Assembly (NCBI RefSeq): GCF_027409185.1
Contig: NC_084463.1
Coordinates: 162,169,869 to 162,233,868, forward strand
From: Cynocephalus volans
Lineage: Eukaryota > Chordata > Mammalia > Dermoptera > Cynocephalidae
Direction: 5' to 3'
Length of the DNA stretch: 64,000 bases
Made by a program: the position numbers and the translations under genes
The notes under the pieces: generated by a model
Databases searched by the model: none
Told to the model about the DNA's origin: nothing
Seen by the model: the letters and a program-made list of their open reading frames with translations, nothing else
Shown: positions 31,851 through 42,747 of the stretch, in pieces
Layout: every line of letters starts with the position of its first letter
Position numbering within the stretch: the first letter of the stretch is position 1

Positions 31851-32229
31851 CAGAGTGTGGGCTCCCAGGTACAAGACACACATGAGTTTGCACGGGCTTT
31901 TTCATAGCTGGGCTGTGGGTGGGGCCTTTTGTCTGTGCCCTCCAGGATGGTTGAGCCACATAGTGGCCTACGGGTGGGCAGTTTGAATGGGGGAGCTTTT
32001 CTGGGAAGCTCCTGTGGTGGTGGTGAGTGATATCATTGCTGTGCAAGGAGCAGGAGGGCCACGGGGGCTGCAAGGGTCTCCAGTCAGTGAGCAAGGAACA
32101 GACCTTGAGTGGACCTGAAACTAGTAGCTCCTGAGAGCCAGGGAATTGGGGGGGAGGAGGAGAACCGGGGACAGTCACTGCGGTCCCCAGTGTGGCTCGT
32201 GGGGAAGGGCAGCTCTCGTTCATTCATTC
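31851..32229. other. Unassigned intergenic sequence
   Basis: No gene or repeat recognised. Confidence 0.3.
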
Positions 32230-32380
32230 ATGGCTCATTCACAACACTTCCTGAACTCACCATCTGGTGGGAAATTACAATCCACAGAGGTCAGTGCCTT
32301 GAAGGGGGGCATTCAGGGAGCCTGGAGGACCCCAACCCAGCCTGAGGGATCAGAGGTGGTTTCTGGGGGAAGTGATACCT
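32230..32380 (-). mobile_element. L2 fragment
   Basis: Antisense L2-like: CATTCATTCATGGCTCATTC, TTCCTGAACTCACCATCTGG. Confidence 0.5.
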
Positions 32381-32389
32381 TCTCTAACA

Positions 32390-32725
32390 TTCCAAACTTC
32401 TGCAAGTACTGGCACCTGCTATCAACTCCCACCCCATCCCAGGCCATTCCCACCCTCAGTTCCTGTACTCCAGCCCCACTGCCCTTCTTTCAGATCCTGG
32501 GATGGCCCAGCTCCCTGCCACCTCGGGGCCTTTGCACATGCTGTTCACTCTGCCTAGAACACCCATCTCCCCTTTTCTAGTTTCTTCTCTCCTCATTCTT
32601 GGCTCAAATGTCACTCCCTCGGAGATGTCTCCCTCTCTTGTTCCCCCAGGCTGGGCTGGTCTCCCCATAATTCACCCTCTCAGAATCCTGTGCTTCTTCC
32701 CCAGAGCACAGAGCACTTAGACATT
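32390..32725 (+). mobile_element. L2 fragment
   Basis: Sense L2: GGGGCCTTTGCACATGCTGT, CTCTGCCTAGAACACCC, CTTGGCTCAAATGTCACTCC. Confidence 0.85.
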
Positions 32726-32737
32726 GGGTGTGATGTG

Positions 32738-33186
32738 GGCTCAGTGGTAGCCTCCAAAAGATCAGTCCATGCTCTAACACTGGAATCTGTGAATGTGACC
32801 TTATTTGAAAAAAGGTATTTGTAGCTGTACTTAAATGAAGGATCTTGAGACGAAGAGATCAACATGGATTATCCAGGTAGGCCCTAAATCCCACGACAAG
32901 TATGCTTATTAGGTAGACACACAAAGGAAAGGACACGAAGAAGTGAAGATGGAGACGGAGATTGGAGGGATGTGGCCACAAGCCTAGGAAGCCAAGGATT
33001 AGCAACAGCCGCAGGTGCAGGAGGGAGCCGGGGGGGTCTCCCCCAGAGCCCCAAGCGGGATGCGGCGCTGCCAACACCTTGATCTCAGACTTCCGGCCTC
33101 CAGAACTGTGAGAGTATCCATTTCTGTTATTCTCAGCCACTGAGTTCAGGGTGATGTGTTATTGCAGCCACAGGAAACTAATAGAG
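32738..33186 (+). mobile_element. MLT1 LTR
   Basis: Sense MLT1: GAATGTGACCTTATTTGAAA, GGATCTTGAGACGAAGAG, GAGATTGGAGGGATGTGGCC, CCAGAACTGTGAGAGTATCC, and a final CACAGGAAACTAATAGA. Confidence 0.9.
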
Positions 33187-33224
33187 TGTGTTTGTGGCAT
33201 TATGTCTGGAGCAGAGTCCCTGCC

Positions 33225-33480
33225 ACCTATTTGGACCATGACATGGGTGCAAAATGGACCTTCCTCATGTTGAGCCAGATTTAGGGGTTGCTCATTACAG
33301 CCACAAGCCTACCCGGCTCATTCCATGTCAGGAACGTGTGGCTCCCTGGGGAGTCTGGACACTCTGTGAGGCAAGGGCTGTGTCTACCTTTGTTTACCGC
33401 GAACAGCCGTCTTGGGCGGTGTCTGCCACATTGTAGGGGCTCAGGAGGTATTTGTTGAATTAATGAATGTGTTGAAGCTG
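33225..33480 (+). mobile_element. L2 3' end
   Basis: Sense L2 tail: GAGGCAAGGGCTGTGTC, ACATTGTAGGGGCTCAGG, TATTTGTTGAATTAATGAAT. Confidence 0.75.
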
Positions 33481-33499
33481 AGATCTGGAGCATGAGCAG

Positions 33500-34830
33500 G
33501 AGTTAGCTGGGTACACGGAGGGAATAAATATTTCAGATGGAGCGAGTGGCATGACAAAGGCCTAGAGGCCAGAGAGAACGTGGTGCCTTTGGAAGTGCAA
33601 ACCGCTTCCATGGTTTGACACGCAGGCGTCCCCTGGCTCAGGCTCCGGGCATATTTGCTGCACATAATCCCCCTTCCCTGCTCTCTGCCCCACCCCACTC
33701 CCATGTGCCCCTTCAGGCCTTGCCCATCCTGGCTTCCTCTGCGCATGAGACCTTCACTCTCATGGTAAGGGGTAGGGGGGAGTGGGCCACTCGGAAAGAC
33801 ACCAGGCCCCGGGCCAGCTCCATGTCTTTTGCCCACATACTCACATCTTGGGGCCTCAGTTTCCTCATCTGTCCAGATTTTTTTGAGGGGGGTGAGGTGA
33901 CAGGAGCAGGCATAGGTGCCACGCTGAGCTGGGCCAGAGCCACAGCTAGGGCTGGGTTCAAACCTGGTGAGAAGCAGCAGGGGTGAGGCAGCTTCCCTGA
34001 GGGGCAACTCCCAGCCAGCCAGCTGGCAAGCAGACCTCATGGGACATTCCCCCTCACAGACCTTCCTGACCTCGAGGACACACGTGAGGGGCAGCGATGC
34101 CCATGGAGGCCTCCCCCGTATTGGTGGTCACATGGCCCATGTGGAGACATGGCCCCGCCAGGGCAAAAGCCACAGGCTCTCTGAGTTTATCCAGCCTCAG
34201 GCCAGCATCTGCCCAGTGGTCACATGAAGACATCCTCGCTGAGTCTCAGTTTTGGGCTTATTTGTTCTGTTTCAGCTACTCTCAGCGGACAGAGCCACCC
34301 AGTCCCTTCCCATGCTGTGGAGTCTCAGGTACCCCCACACAGGGTCTCACGGGCAGGAGCTGCAAGGGCCTGAAGCCCCAGTCCCCCTCACTGGGCTCCG
34401 TTCTCTCCTGCTCAACATCCCTGCCTCGCCTGCCTCTCCCTGCACACGTCCAGGACCGGGGCGCTCACTGCTTGTCAAGCTCTGATCTTTTCATGTAACA
34501 ACTGCCCTCAAGGAGCTTGCATTCTGGCTGGGGAGACGGACAGACAGACAGATGACCAGCTTCTCTGCTACAAAACAGAATAGAGTAAGTGCTCACCCAG
34601 GCTGCAGAGCGAGGTTGATTACGTGGAAGGCCCTGATTCCTGAACAGTGTGGGGCTCCGGGCTTGGCTGGACATCTTCCCCAGCTCCCTGCGAGGAAGAA
34701 TGCTATGAGCAGGTGGAAAAAATATCTTGCAGGGGAAATGGGGCCACGTGGCTGCACTAATGGGGAAAGCAATGAGGCGAGCAGGGAACACTGCGTCCCG
34801 GCACCTCTCAGAGAGAGGCTGTCGCGTTCA
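33500..34830. other. Mostly unassigned intergenic sequence
   Basis: A MIR-like piece at 33830-33880 (GGGCCTCAGTTTCCTCATCT) and an L2-like piece near 34500-34580 (AAGGAGCTTGCATTCTGGC) are visible. No exon recognised. Confidence 0.4.
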
Positions 34831-34965
34831 GGCTGGAAGGGACCTCAGAGTCCAACGGATTCAACTCTTGTATTTTGCAGATGAGGAGACTGAAGCTCCC
34901 ACAGCAAGCCAGAGACAAAGCTGGGGCTCGGCCCCAGAACTCCTGCCTCCCAGCCCAGAGCTCTC
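34830..34965 (-). mobile_element. MIR
   Basis: Antisense MIR: TTGCAGATGAGGAGACTGAAG and AAGCCAGAGACAAAGCTGG. Confidence 0.7.
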
Positions 34966-35064
34966 CACCTGTACTGGGTGTCCAAAATCTCTTTCCTAGT
35001 GACGCACCAAACTCAGAGAGCCCACCAGTTAGGGTGGGCCCGGGCCTGCTATCAAACCTGCGGT

Positions 35065-35130
35065 CCAAGCCCCCACCCTGCGACTAACTTGCTCAGTGGC
35101 CTTGGGTGAATTGCCACCCTCCTCTGGTCT
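35065..35130 (+). mobile_element. MIR, left part
   Basis: Sense MIR cut by the t-SINE at 35131: TGCGACTAACTTGCTCAGTG, CCTTGGGTGAATTGCC. It continues at 35300. Confidence 0.8.
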
Positions 35131-35299
35131 TTTTTTTTTTTTTAAAGATGACTGGTAGGGGATCTTCACCCTTGACTTGGTGGTGTCAGCACCACGTTCT
35201 CCCAAGTGAGCTAACCGGCCATCCCTATATAGGGATCTGAACCCATGGCCTTGGTGTTGTCAGCACCACACTCTCCTAAGTGAGCCACGGGTCGGCCCC
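35131..35299 (-). mobile_element. t-SINE dimer inside a MIR
   Basis: Minus-strand dimer. The TSD CCTCCTCTGGTCT (35118-35130) matches TCTCCTCCGGTCT (35300-35312) with two changes. It splits a MIR, whose two halves join cleanly when the SINE and one TSD copy are removed. Confidence 0.94.
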
Positions 35300-35440
35300 T
35301 CTCCTCCGGTCTTAATTTTCCCCTCTGTGAAATGGGGATCGCGATCTCCATGCCTCCCTTGTGCTGAAGGGCCGACGAGGGGCGGATGAGATGCCGAGTG
35401 TGCAAAAGCTTTGCAAACTGGCGCACTGTGTCCTGAGAGC
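35300..35440 (+). mobile_element. MIR, right part
   Basis: Continuation of the MIR from 35130: TTTTCCCCTCTGTGAAATGG, AAAGCTTTGCAAACTGG. Confidence 0.75.
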
Positions 35441-35509
35441 TGAAACCACGGCCCTGCCTCATCACCTTCATCATCAAGTTGGAGAGCAAAGTGCATAAAA
35501 GCTCCGTGG

Positions 35510-35790
35510 CCAACCTGCCCGACTTTGAATCCTGGCTCTGCTACTTACTAGCTGGGTGACCTTGGGCAAGTCGCTAAACTTCTCTGTGCCTTGGTTTCCT
35601 TGTCTGTTTAATTAAAATTCTAATGGTCCCTTCCTCACAGGGTTGTGTGTTACCTGAGTTAATACATGTAAAACACTTAGAGCATTTAGCCCTTGATTCT
35701 TCGTAGCCAATCCAGGATGTTCTCCCTGGGTGACCTTGGGTAGGTCCCGTCTCTGAGCCTCTGCAGCCTCCTCTGGAAAATGGGGGAGCT
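35510..35790 (+). mobile_element. MIR (two fragments)
   Basis: A near full MIR at 35510-35695 (CCTGGCTCTGCTACTTACTA, GACCTTGGGCAAGTCGC, GTTAATACATGTAAAACAC), then a second partial core at 35728-35790 (TGACCTTGGGTAGGTCCC, GGAAAATGGGGGAG). Confidence 0.88.
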
Positions 35791-36204
35791 AATAATAGCA
35801 CCTGGCTCCAGACATCTGGAGGATGAGCTGGGCCAAGGTACACACTGTGCTGAGTCCGGGGCCAGCCCCCAGAAGCGCCCACTCTATGAGAGCCTCGGGA
35901 AGCCTGGCATTCGGAGCCCGGCGTGTCCTCAGCTCACCTTGGCTGGGCCTGGCCTTGGCAGGGCTGTGGACAGCAGGCAGGGGCCATCAGGATCCAGGAA
36001 AGTGGGCCCAGCCACGGACCAGATGGCCACCCTGGGGCCTCCCAGGAGGTAGTCTGTCCTTTAGAGCCTGCATGGGGATGGGTGTGGGAAGAAGGTGGTT
36101 CCTCCTCACCTCGGCCTGACATCCCCCACTGTGGCTGCCACTGAACGCTTCCTGCCCCACCCCCCAGCCAGGCCAAGTCTCCCTTCTCTGAGCTGCAGGC
36201 ACAA

Positions 36205-36700
36205 GCAGTCAATTCAACCAACACTTGGCAAGGCTCTCTCAAAGCCCTGCTGGGGTAGGGACTCCAGAGAGGGTGAGACACACCCCCTCCCCAAAGCCCA
36301 CTGGGGTGACTGCCCAGCAGATGAACCAGCACTCTGGCAGCTTGCTCAGGGTGCTGATGTGCCCAGAGAAGGGCAAGGTTAGCTTTTGGAGGGTGGACAT
36401 CAGAGAAGGCTCCGTGAAGAGGGAACAGCAGAGCCAAGTATGGGTCACCCCAATGGAAGAGTCAGGAAAGTCATGCCAGGTGGAGGGAACAGTATGTGCA
36501 AAAGTCCGGACGTGAAGCCGCTGGTGTGTTGGGAGAATGAGGCAGACCTCGGTTCTGCTGGGGAAAAAGTAGGACTGGGGGAAGTCAAGACAGAGAGGTA
36601 GACAAGGGATAGGGCTCAAAGGGCCAGAAAGGCAAGCAAAGGGCTTGAACTTCATCTGAGGAGCACCTGGGAGCCATTGCAGGGCATTCGGGGTGGGTGG
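36205..36700 (-). mobile_element. L2 fragment
   Basis: Antisense L2-like sequence: TCAACCAACACTTGGCAAGG, GGAGGGAACAGTATGTGCAA, CTTCATCTGAGGAGCACCTG. Diverged. Confidence 0.6.
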
Positions 36701-36779
36701 GGACAGCTTAGGAAGACTCCCTGTGGCCACAGCACGGAGGATTGGTGGGGGCCCACTGGGAGGAGTGCAGATTGACTGA

Positions 36780-37118
36780 GTTTCCATTTTACAGATCAGG
36801 GTTCTGAGGCCCAGGGGGAGGGATGGGCTTGACCGGGCTAAACCTCTCTGTGCCTTGGTGAGACGATCTGGGGCTGAGCGCCATGTACCCCACACCCCAC
36901 CTGGCCTGCCAGGCCCAGCTGCCCCATGTGCCTTGGCATAGACTAACCTGTTTTGTTTCTCTGCCAGGGTTCCACATCCCCAAGTGGCAGCCCCCAGAGG
37001 GCAGGGGCTCTCAGGCTCCCACTTCCCAGTGGAAGGCTTCAGCCCTGACCGCGGGAGGGGGTGGGTCAGTGAGGATGGGTACCACGGAAGCTGGCTGCAA
37101 CTGTGGCAAGCAGGGGGT
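36780..37118. other. Unassigned intergenic sequence
   Basis: Short antisense MIR-like piece at 36783-36830 (TTCCATTTTACAGATCAGG). No gene seen. A long minus-strand frame over 36239-37231 crosses these repeats and is not coding. Confidence 0.35.
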
Positions 37119-37170
37119 TTGCCTCCATACCGACCAGCTGCTAAAAACAAAACAAACAAAACAACAGAAC
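37119..37170 (+). mobile_element. t-SINE 3' end fragment
   Basis: Acceptor-stem end CCATACCGACCAGCTGC with an A/AC-rich tail. Confidence 0.6.
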
Positions 37171-37397
37171 AAAACCAAGCAAAAGCCTGGGATTTGCCTG
37201 ACGTTGGATACCCTTCCCCACCTGCCCCCAACTTCCCCTACTTCTGTTCTTACTCCTAACCTGGAGCCAAACGTCCCACCTCTCCACCTTTGTTCATACG
37301 GTTGCCACCTCCTGGAACACACACATCAGACGATAGCTAGTTATGTGGTTGTGTTAAACGTCCACAGACCAGAGACAGTTAAAAGGACGGACGTCGA

Positions 37398-37497
37398 GGC
37401 CTGGCCGGTTGGCTCAGTTGGTCAGAGTGTGGTGTTATAACACCAAGGTCAAGGGTTCGGATCTCTATACCGGTCAGCCACCAAAAAAAAAAAAATA
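37398..37497 (+). mobile_element. t-SINE monomer
   Basis: Monomer with GCCGGTTGGCTCAGTTGG at the D arm, GTGTTATAACACC at the anticodon arm and CCGGTCAGCCACC before the A tail. Approximate flanking repeat AAGGA(C/T)GGAC at 37383 and 37502. Confidence 0.92.
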
Positions 37498-37590
37498 AGT
37501 AAGGATGGACACCAAAGCTGTTCCTGATGGCCATCACTCCACCTTGGGCCCAGGGTCTGGGTGAAACGTTCTATGAAGAGGTTAAGTGAG

Positions 37591-37737
37591 GGCCAAGCCC
37601 GTGGCGCACTCGGGAGAGTGCTGCGCTGGCAGCGCGGCGACGCTCCCGCCGCGGGTTCGGATCCTATATAGGAATGACCGGTGCGCTCACTGGCTGAGTG
37701 CCGGTCACGAAAAAACGACAAAAAAAAAAAAAAAAAA
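37591..37737 (+). mobile_element. Short-type t-SINE
   Basis: Shortened subfamily. The first unit ends with GCGGGTTCGGATCC after a rebuilt anticodon arm (37622-37650). The second unit is reduced to 37675-37707, which folds as TGACCGG/CCGGTCA with an inner CTCA/TGAG stem. A CGAAAAAACGAC junction leads into the A tail. The TSD AAGAGGTTAAGTGAG at 37576-37590 and 37738-37752 is exact, supporting recent insertion. Confidence 0.94.
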
Positions 37738-37899
37738 AAGAGGTTAAGTGAGCTGGAGCCTGTCTGATGGGCTCCTGCAGCCCCTGGAGTCCCTTGCCAA
37801 TGGTGTATCCTCTCCCTGGTCAGACTTCTGAGTCACCCTGCCAGGGAGTCCCCATTCCTTCTCCTGACCAGAATCCTGCCTCTTCAGAGATGCTAAGTG

Positions 37900-39234
37900 G
37901 AAAGTTTGCTCAACAGGCTCCGCTTCTATGGCTTTCCTGGTCTTCGGCCATGCCTCGACTCTTGCAGGCTGGCGTTGCACGCTGGTAGCTCCACAAGTCT
38001 GGGGTCTCCGTGGCGGTCCCGCTCTCACAGCTCCACTAGACAATGGCGCTGATGGGGTTTCTCTGCTGCAAATCCAACCACACGTTTCCACTCAGCATCA
38101 CTCTAGCAAAGGCTCTATGCGGTGACTCCACCCCTGGGACAGATCTCTTCCTGGGCCCCAGGCTTTTCCATATATCTGTTGAAATCGTAGTGGAGGCTCC
38201 CAAGCCTCCACAGCTCTGGCATTCCACTAGCATGCGGGCCTAACACCATGTGGACGCCACCAAGGATTCTGGCTTGTATTTTCCAAAGCTGTGAGTCCAG
38301 CCACACCTGGGGCCAATTTAGCCACAGCTGGAGTAGCCAAAGCAGCTGGGGTGCAGGTCTGGAGAGCAGCTTCCTAAGGTGGCCCTGGGCAGTGAGCCCA
38401 TGGAGGGTGCCTTGGACCTGTTCCCCAAGACCATTCTGTTTCCCTAGCCCTCTGAGTCTGTAACGGAAGGGTTGGCCCCAGAGGCTTCTGCAATGCCTTC
38501 AGGATCTTTTCCCCCTTCTCATGATTTTCTTTTTCCTTTTCTTTTAATTTGTCAATATATGATGTAGTTGATTTTCATGTCCCTTTACCAATTCTTCCTT
38601 TTCTCCCCTCCCTCTCCCCCCATCCCTTTCTTTTATATTAATCTTCTTAGCACCATTGCATTTTTTTCCTGAAAATGCTCTCTATTTCTCTACCACATGG
38701 CCAGGCTGCAAATTTTCTAAATCTTTATGCTCAGCTTCCATTTTGAATTCTGGCTTTACAGCATGTCTTTGTCACCATAACTCAAAGTAGGCTCTTACAA
38801 GTAGCCATGCAGCTTCCCGAATGTTTTGCTGCTTAGAAATGTCTACTGCCAGATACCCTTGGTCAGTACCTTGAAGTTCCACATTCAATAAAACTTTTGG
38901 GCATGAACAGAATGCAGCCAAGTTCCTTGCTATGAACTAGCAAGGTGATCTTTGCCCCAGTTTCCAAAAAACTCCTTCTTTCTATCTGAGACCTCCTCAG
39001 TATGGCCTTTACTGTTCATATTTCTATCCACGTTCTGCTCACCACCATTTAACCAGTCTCTAAGAGATTCTAAACTTCCCCTTGTTTCCTTGTCTTCTAA
39101 ACTTTCACCAGCATCTAAGCTTTTCCTAGCCTATTCCTCCAAATTCTTCCAGCCTTTCCTCAACACCCAGCTCCAAAGCCATTTCCACATTTTCAAGTAC
39201 TTGTTATAAGCAACACCCCACTCCTGGCACTAAT
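37900..39234 (-). mobile_element. MaLR (MST/THE1-like) internal region
   Basis: Antisense copy of the same internal sequence found at 1-1757. It starts beside the LTR at 39235 with the family's typical segment (complement ATTAGTGCCAGGAGTGGGGTG) and continues leftward until homology stops near 37900. The 3' part and 3' LTR are missing. It is uninterrupted by SINEs, so it shows the shape that the first copy had before its SINE insertions. Confidence 0.85.
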
Positions 39235-39391
39235 TTTCTTAGTCCATTTCTATTGCTTATAACAAAATACCTGGAACAGGGTAATTTATAAGGAAAGAAT
39301 ATTTATTGCTTACAGTTTTGGAGGCTGGGAAATCCAAAGTCCAGGGGAAACAACTGGTTAAGGCCTTGGTGGTGGCAACAGTGACCCGGTG

Positions 39392-39451
<60 letters not shown>

Positions 39452-39690
39452 GAGAGAGACTCACATGCTTTCCTTTTAAAGCCCTCAGAACCACACCCCT
39501 GATCACCATTATTAATCCATTCATTACAGCATGGTCTCACTGTCTAATCACCTGTTCAAGGTCCCACTTCTCAGTTATCATGATAGGATTTCCCACCCTC
39601 TTAACACCATCACAGTGATTGTCAGGTTTGCAATACATGGAACTTTGGAGGATACAATTTAAGCCTCAATGATTTGGGGGGGGGGGCATC
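39235..39690 (-). mobile_element. MaLR 5' LTR (MST-like)
   Basis: Antisense LTR with TTAGTCCATTTCTATTGCTT at its left (3') end and AATTTATAAGG next to it. It is similar to the solo LTR at 43520. A (TG)n(GA)n microsatellite at 39393-39460 has expanded in the middle. A run of nine Gs lies at its right edge near 39677. Confidence 0.85.
39393..39460 (+). repeat. Compound (TG)n(AG)n microsatellite
   Basis: About 15 TG units followed by interrupted AG units. Likely length-variable between individuals. Confidence 0.95.
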
Positions 39691-40019
39691 CAATCCACAG
39701 CATTCCCCAACTCCAGACTTCTCCATCCAACTTCCTACACCTTATTTCCATCTGAATGTCTAACAGGCATCTCAGGCTCACCATGTCCCAAACTGTCCTC
39801 CTGGTCTTCTGACCCACCCAAGCTGCTCCCCATTTCAGTTAATGGCAACTCCAACCTTCCCATAGCCACAGCCAGAAACCTCCATTGGTCAGTGACTCTT
39901 CTCCCACACTTCACATCCCACACCCACCAGCTAATCTTGTCAGCCCCATCTTCAAATTGCATGGGAAAAATAAAAAATAAAAATAAAAATAATTTTTAAA
40001 AATGCATCTGAACTCTGAC

Positions 40020-40850
40020 ACTTCCCCTCACCCTCAGCACCATGGCCCTAGGCTGTGCCACCATCATCTCTCATTGGGACCATTTCTGCAGCCTCCTAAC
40101 TGGTGGCCCATTTGCAGCCTAGCCCTCTGCCATTTACTTTCCACACAGGGTCCAGGGCCATGCCTCTAAAATAAGCCAGATCCAGGTGCTTTTCTGCTCA
40201 AAACTCAGAAATGACTTCCCTGTTCATGTAGAGTAAGTTCCAGGACCTACAAATGCCTACCTCTGGCTGTCTCTCCAGGAGGCCTCCTGTTGTTCCTTAA
40301 GCACATCCTCACACCATCCCACCTCAGAGCCTTTGCACTTGCTGCTCCCTCCACTTGAAATGCTTTCTCCAAAAAACCTGCCTCGGGCCAGCCCGTGGCT
40401 CACTCGGGAGAGTGCGGTGCTGATAACACCAAGGCTCTGGGTTCGGATCCCATATAGGGATGGCTGCTTCTCTCACTGGCTGAGCGTGGTGCTGACAACA
40501 CCAAGTCAAGGGTTAAGATCCCCTTACTGGTCATCTTTAAAAAAAAAAAAATACCTGCCTCACTTCCTTGCAGTCTTTGCTCATTAATCACCTCATCACA
40601 GAGGCTTTCCCTGACCTCTCTATCAAAAACTGCTCTCACCCTCCCATGCTTCCTTTGTGCCCCTTTCTCTGTTTATTCTACCTAACACATATTTGCTTAT
40701 TGTCTCCCCCACTGGAATGTCAGCTCCATGAGACATGAACTTAAGATGTTATGTGTCCTGCTGTATTTCCAATACCTAAGACATAGTAAGTGTTCATTTA
40801 ATAGTTGTTGGATGAATTGAATGAATGGATGACTCATTGAATGAAGCTTC
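40020..40850 (+). mobile_element. L2 3' part, split by a t-SINE
   Basis: Long sense L2: CAGAGCCTTTGCACTTGCTG, AGGCTTTCCCTGACCTC, CACTGGAATGTCAGCTCCATG, and a tail TAGTTGTTGGATGAATTGAA. Interrupted at 40386-40552. Confidence 0.92.
40386..40552 (+). mobile_element. t-SINE dimer inside an L2
   Basis: Dimer with flanking ACCTGCCTC at 40377-40385 and 40553-40561, exact but short. It splits the L2 cleanly. Confidence 0.93.
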
Positions 40851-40937
40851 AGCCTCCAAAAGACTTTAGGGAACTTCACAGAAAGAGGCTTAGCTGGGTC
40901 AGGTAAGGAAACTTGAGAATGTTTAGTTTCCCTCCCT

Positions 40938-40970
40938 AATCTCTCTCTCTCTCTCTCTCTTTTTTTTTTT
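40938..40970 (+). repeat. (TC)n followed by poly-T
   Basis: About 10 TC units, then a T run. Simple repeat. Confidence 0.85.
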
Positions 40971-41098
40971 TAACTATCCAGGGGTTTTTTGTTTGTCTTT
41001 TGTTCTTTGCTGTTTTCGTTTTTGTTTTTTTAACTGTCTGGTTCCTGATCTTTTGAACTTATTGGTATGTGTCTGCCCTGACCCTGACTCTCTCTCTC

Positions 41099-41140
41099 TT
41101 TTTTTTTTTTTTTTGGCATCTGGCTGGTATGGGGACTGAC
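41099..41140 (-). mobile_element. t-SINE 3' end fragment
   Basis: T run followed by GGCATCTGGCTGGTATGGGG, the acceptor-stem end of a monomer. The rest is lost. Confidence 0.65.
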
Positions 41141-41154
41141 CCTGACTCTTAAAG

Positions 41155-41480
41155 GAGCATCATTCATTCATTCAGCAAATGTGTATTGATTTCTGCTCTG
41201 GGCAGGACCCTGGGAGTCCTGAGTAATTAGGCCCCAGACCTGTAATCATGAAAAGAAAACAAAACAAAAATTGTACAAGAAAAGAAATGAATATATAGTA
41301 CACTAAGTGGCTCAGCTGTGAACAATATTTATATAGTCAAAAGAAAGTAATCAATCAATATTTATTTCACCAGAAATCATGATGTAACTCTGTTGGGAGG
41401 GCCAGGAAAAGAGATATGTGTATGTATGGTAGGGGGAGGGGGTAAAGCAGTGCTAAACTCATTTTCCATAGTAGGATATC
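41155..41480 (-). mobile_element. L2 fragment
   Basis: Antisense L2-like: ATTCATTCATTCAGCAAATG and CCCAGACCTGTAATCATG. Confidence 0.6.
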
Positions 41481-41551
41481 AATAGATGTTGTCCCAAATT
41501 TGAAAAGCCAGGAAATTGCAATGCAAGTATATTATCTAAAATGCAGAGGTA

Positions 41552-41728
41552 GGGCCGGCCTGTGGCTCAGTCGGGAGAGTGTGGTGCTGATAACACCAAG
41601 GCCACGGGTTCGGATCCCATATAGGGATGGCCGGTTGCTCACTGGGTGAGCGTGGTGCTGACAATACCAAGTCAAGGGTTAAGATCCCCTTACCAGTCAT
41701 CTTTTAAAATAAATAAATAAAAATAAAA
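41552..41728 (+). mobile_element. t-SINE dimer
   Basis: Dimer with an AAATAAAT-type tail. The TSD TAAAATGCAGAGGTA ends at 41551 and recurs at 41729-41743, exact. Confidence 0.95.
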
Positions 41729-41744
41729 TAAAATGCAGAGGTAA

Positions 41745-42620
41745 ATCCCAGAGGAAATACCGACTAAAACTGAAGTTGGCGGCAGCTTGGGGCTGCCCTG
41801 GGAGTGGAGTAGTATAAGGTGGACGCCTGCTGGTTTTCTTCATAAGTCTTAATATTTAATTTTTAAAACTAAGTGCATACATTGTTCGACAAAAATAAAA
41901 ATGAAATTGAAAATTTTAATATAGATTTGTAAATTACTTATGAGGCTATGACCTCATGGCTACAGGAATTAGATGTTTTAGAAATAAATTTTCTGGGCCA
42001 GCCCGTGGCTCACTCGGGAGAGTGCGGTGCTGATAACACCAAGGCCACGGGTTCGGATCCCTATATAGGGATGGCTGGTTAGCTCATTGGGGGAGCGTGG
42101 TGCTGACAACACCAAGTCAAGGGTTAAGATCCCCTTACCGGTCATCTTTAAAAAAAAAAAAATTTAGGGAAATACAAATATTTATATATTTTGACATATA
42201 GTTACATATATATGTGAAAGAATGTGAATGATAAAGCAAATATGGCAAAAACTGGTTAGTCAAGGTGAAGGATATATGAGAGTTTATTGTACTCTTCTTA
42301 CAACTTTCTGTAGGTTTAAATGTTTTTCAAAATAAGAAGTTAAAAAAATAAAGCAATATTTATCTGGGTGAATGCTAAAAAAAGAGAGAGAAATAAAAAA
42401 GAAAAAGAAAAAAGAAAGCAACGTGATAATATCACAAAAGGAGAGGCAGCCAGACAGTATGAGCCTCCTTCCTGGTGGGAGAAACAGTACCACCTGCGAA
42501 ATACTCTTGTCCGGGTGTCTCCTTATCAGGATTCTAGATCCGACTCCCAATTCACAAGAACCGGACAGAGAAATGTGTTAACCTACTGCAGTCAGCAAAA
42601 CGCAGGCTCTGGGGATCCCT
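41745..42620 (+). mobile_element. Probable L1 3' UTR remnants
   Basis: AT-rich, with TTTATTGTACTCTTCTTACAA and AAATGTTTTTCAAAATAAG near 42280-42335, typical of old L1 3' ends. A GA-rich run at 42375-42420. Interrupted by the t-SINE at 41995. The part 42420-42620 is unassigned. Confidence 0.5.
41995..42163 (+). mobile_element. t-SINE dimer
   Basis: Complete dimer with a pure A tail. The TSD is not clear. Confidence 0.93.
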
Positions 42621-42747
42621 AGACGACAAACCGCCCAGATTTTTTTTTTAACAAAAAAATCTCAAAGAAAAAAAGAAATATGGAGGGGGAAATTCGAGAT
42701 GAAAAGAAACTTGACATTAATCAATTGCAACGCATTAACTGTATTTG

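Noticed and set aside
36239-37231. 330-codon minus-strand open frame
   Set aside because: It crosses an L2 fragment, a MIR piece and a SINE end and resembles no protein. It is a chance frame in GC-rich DNA.
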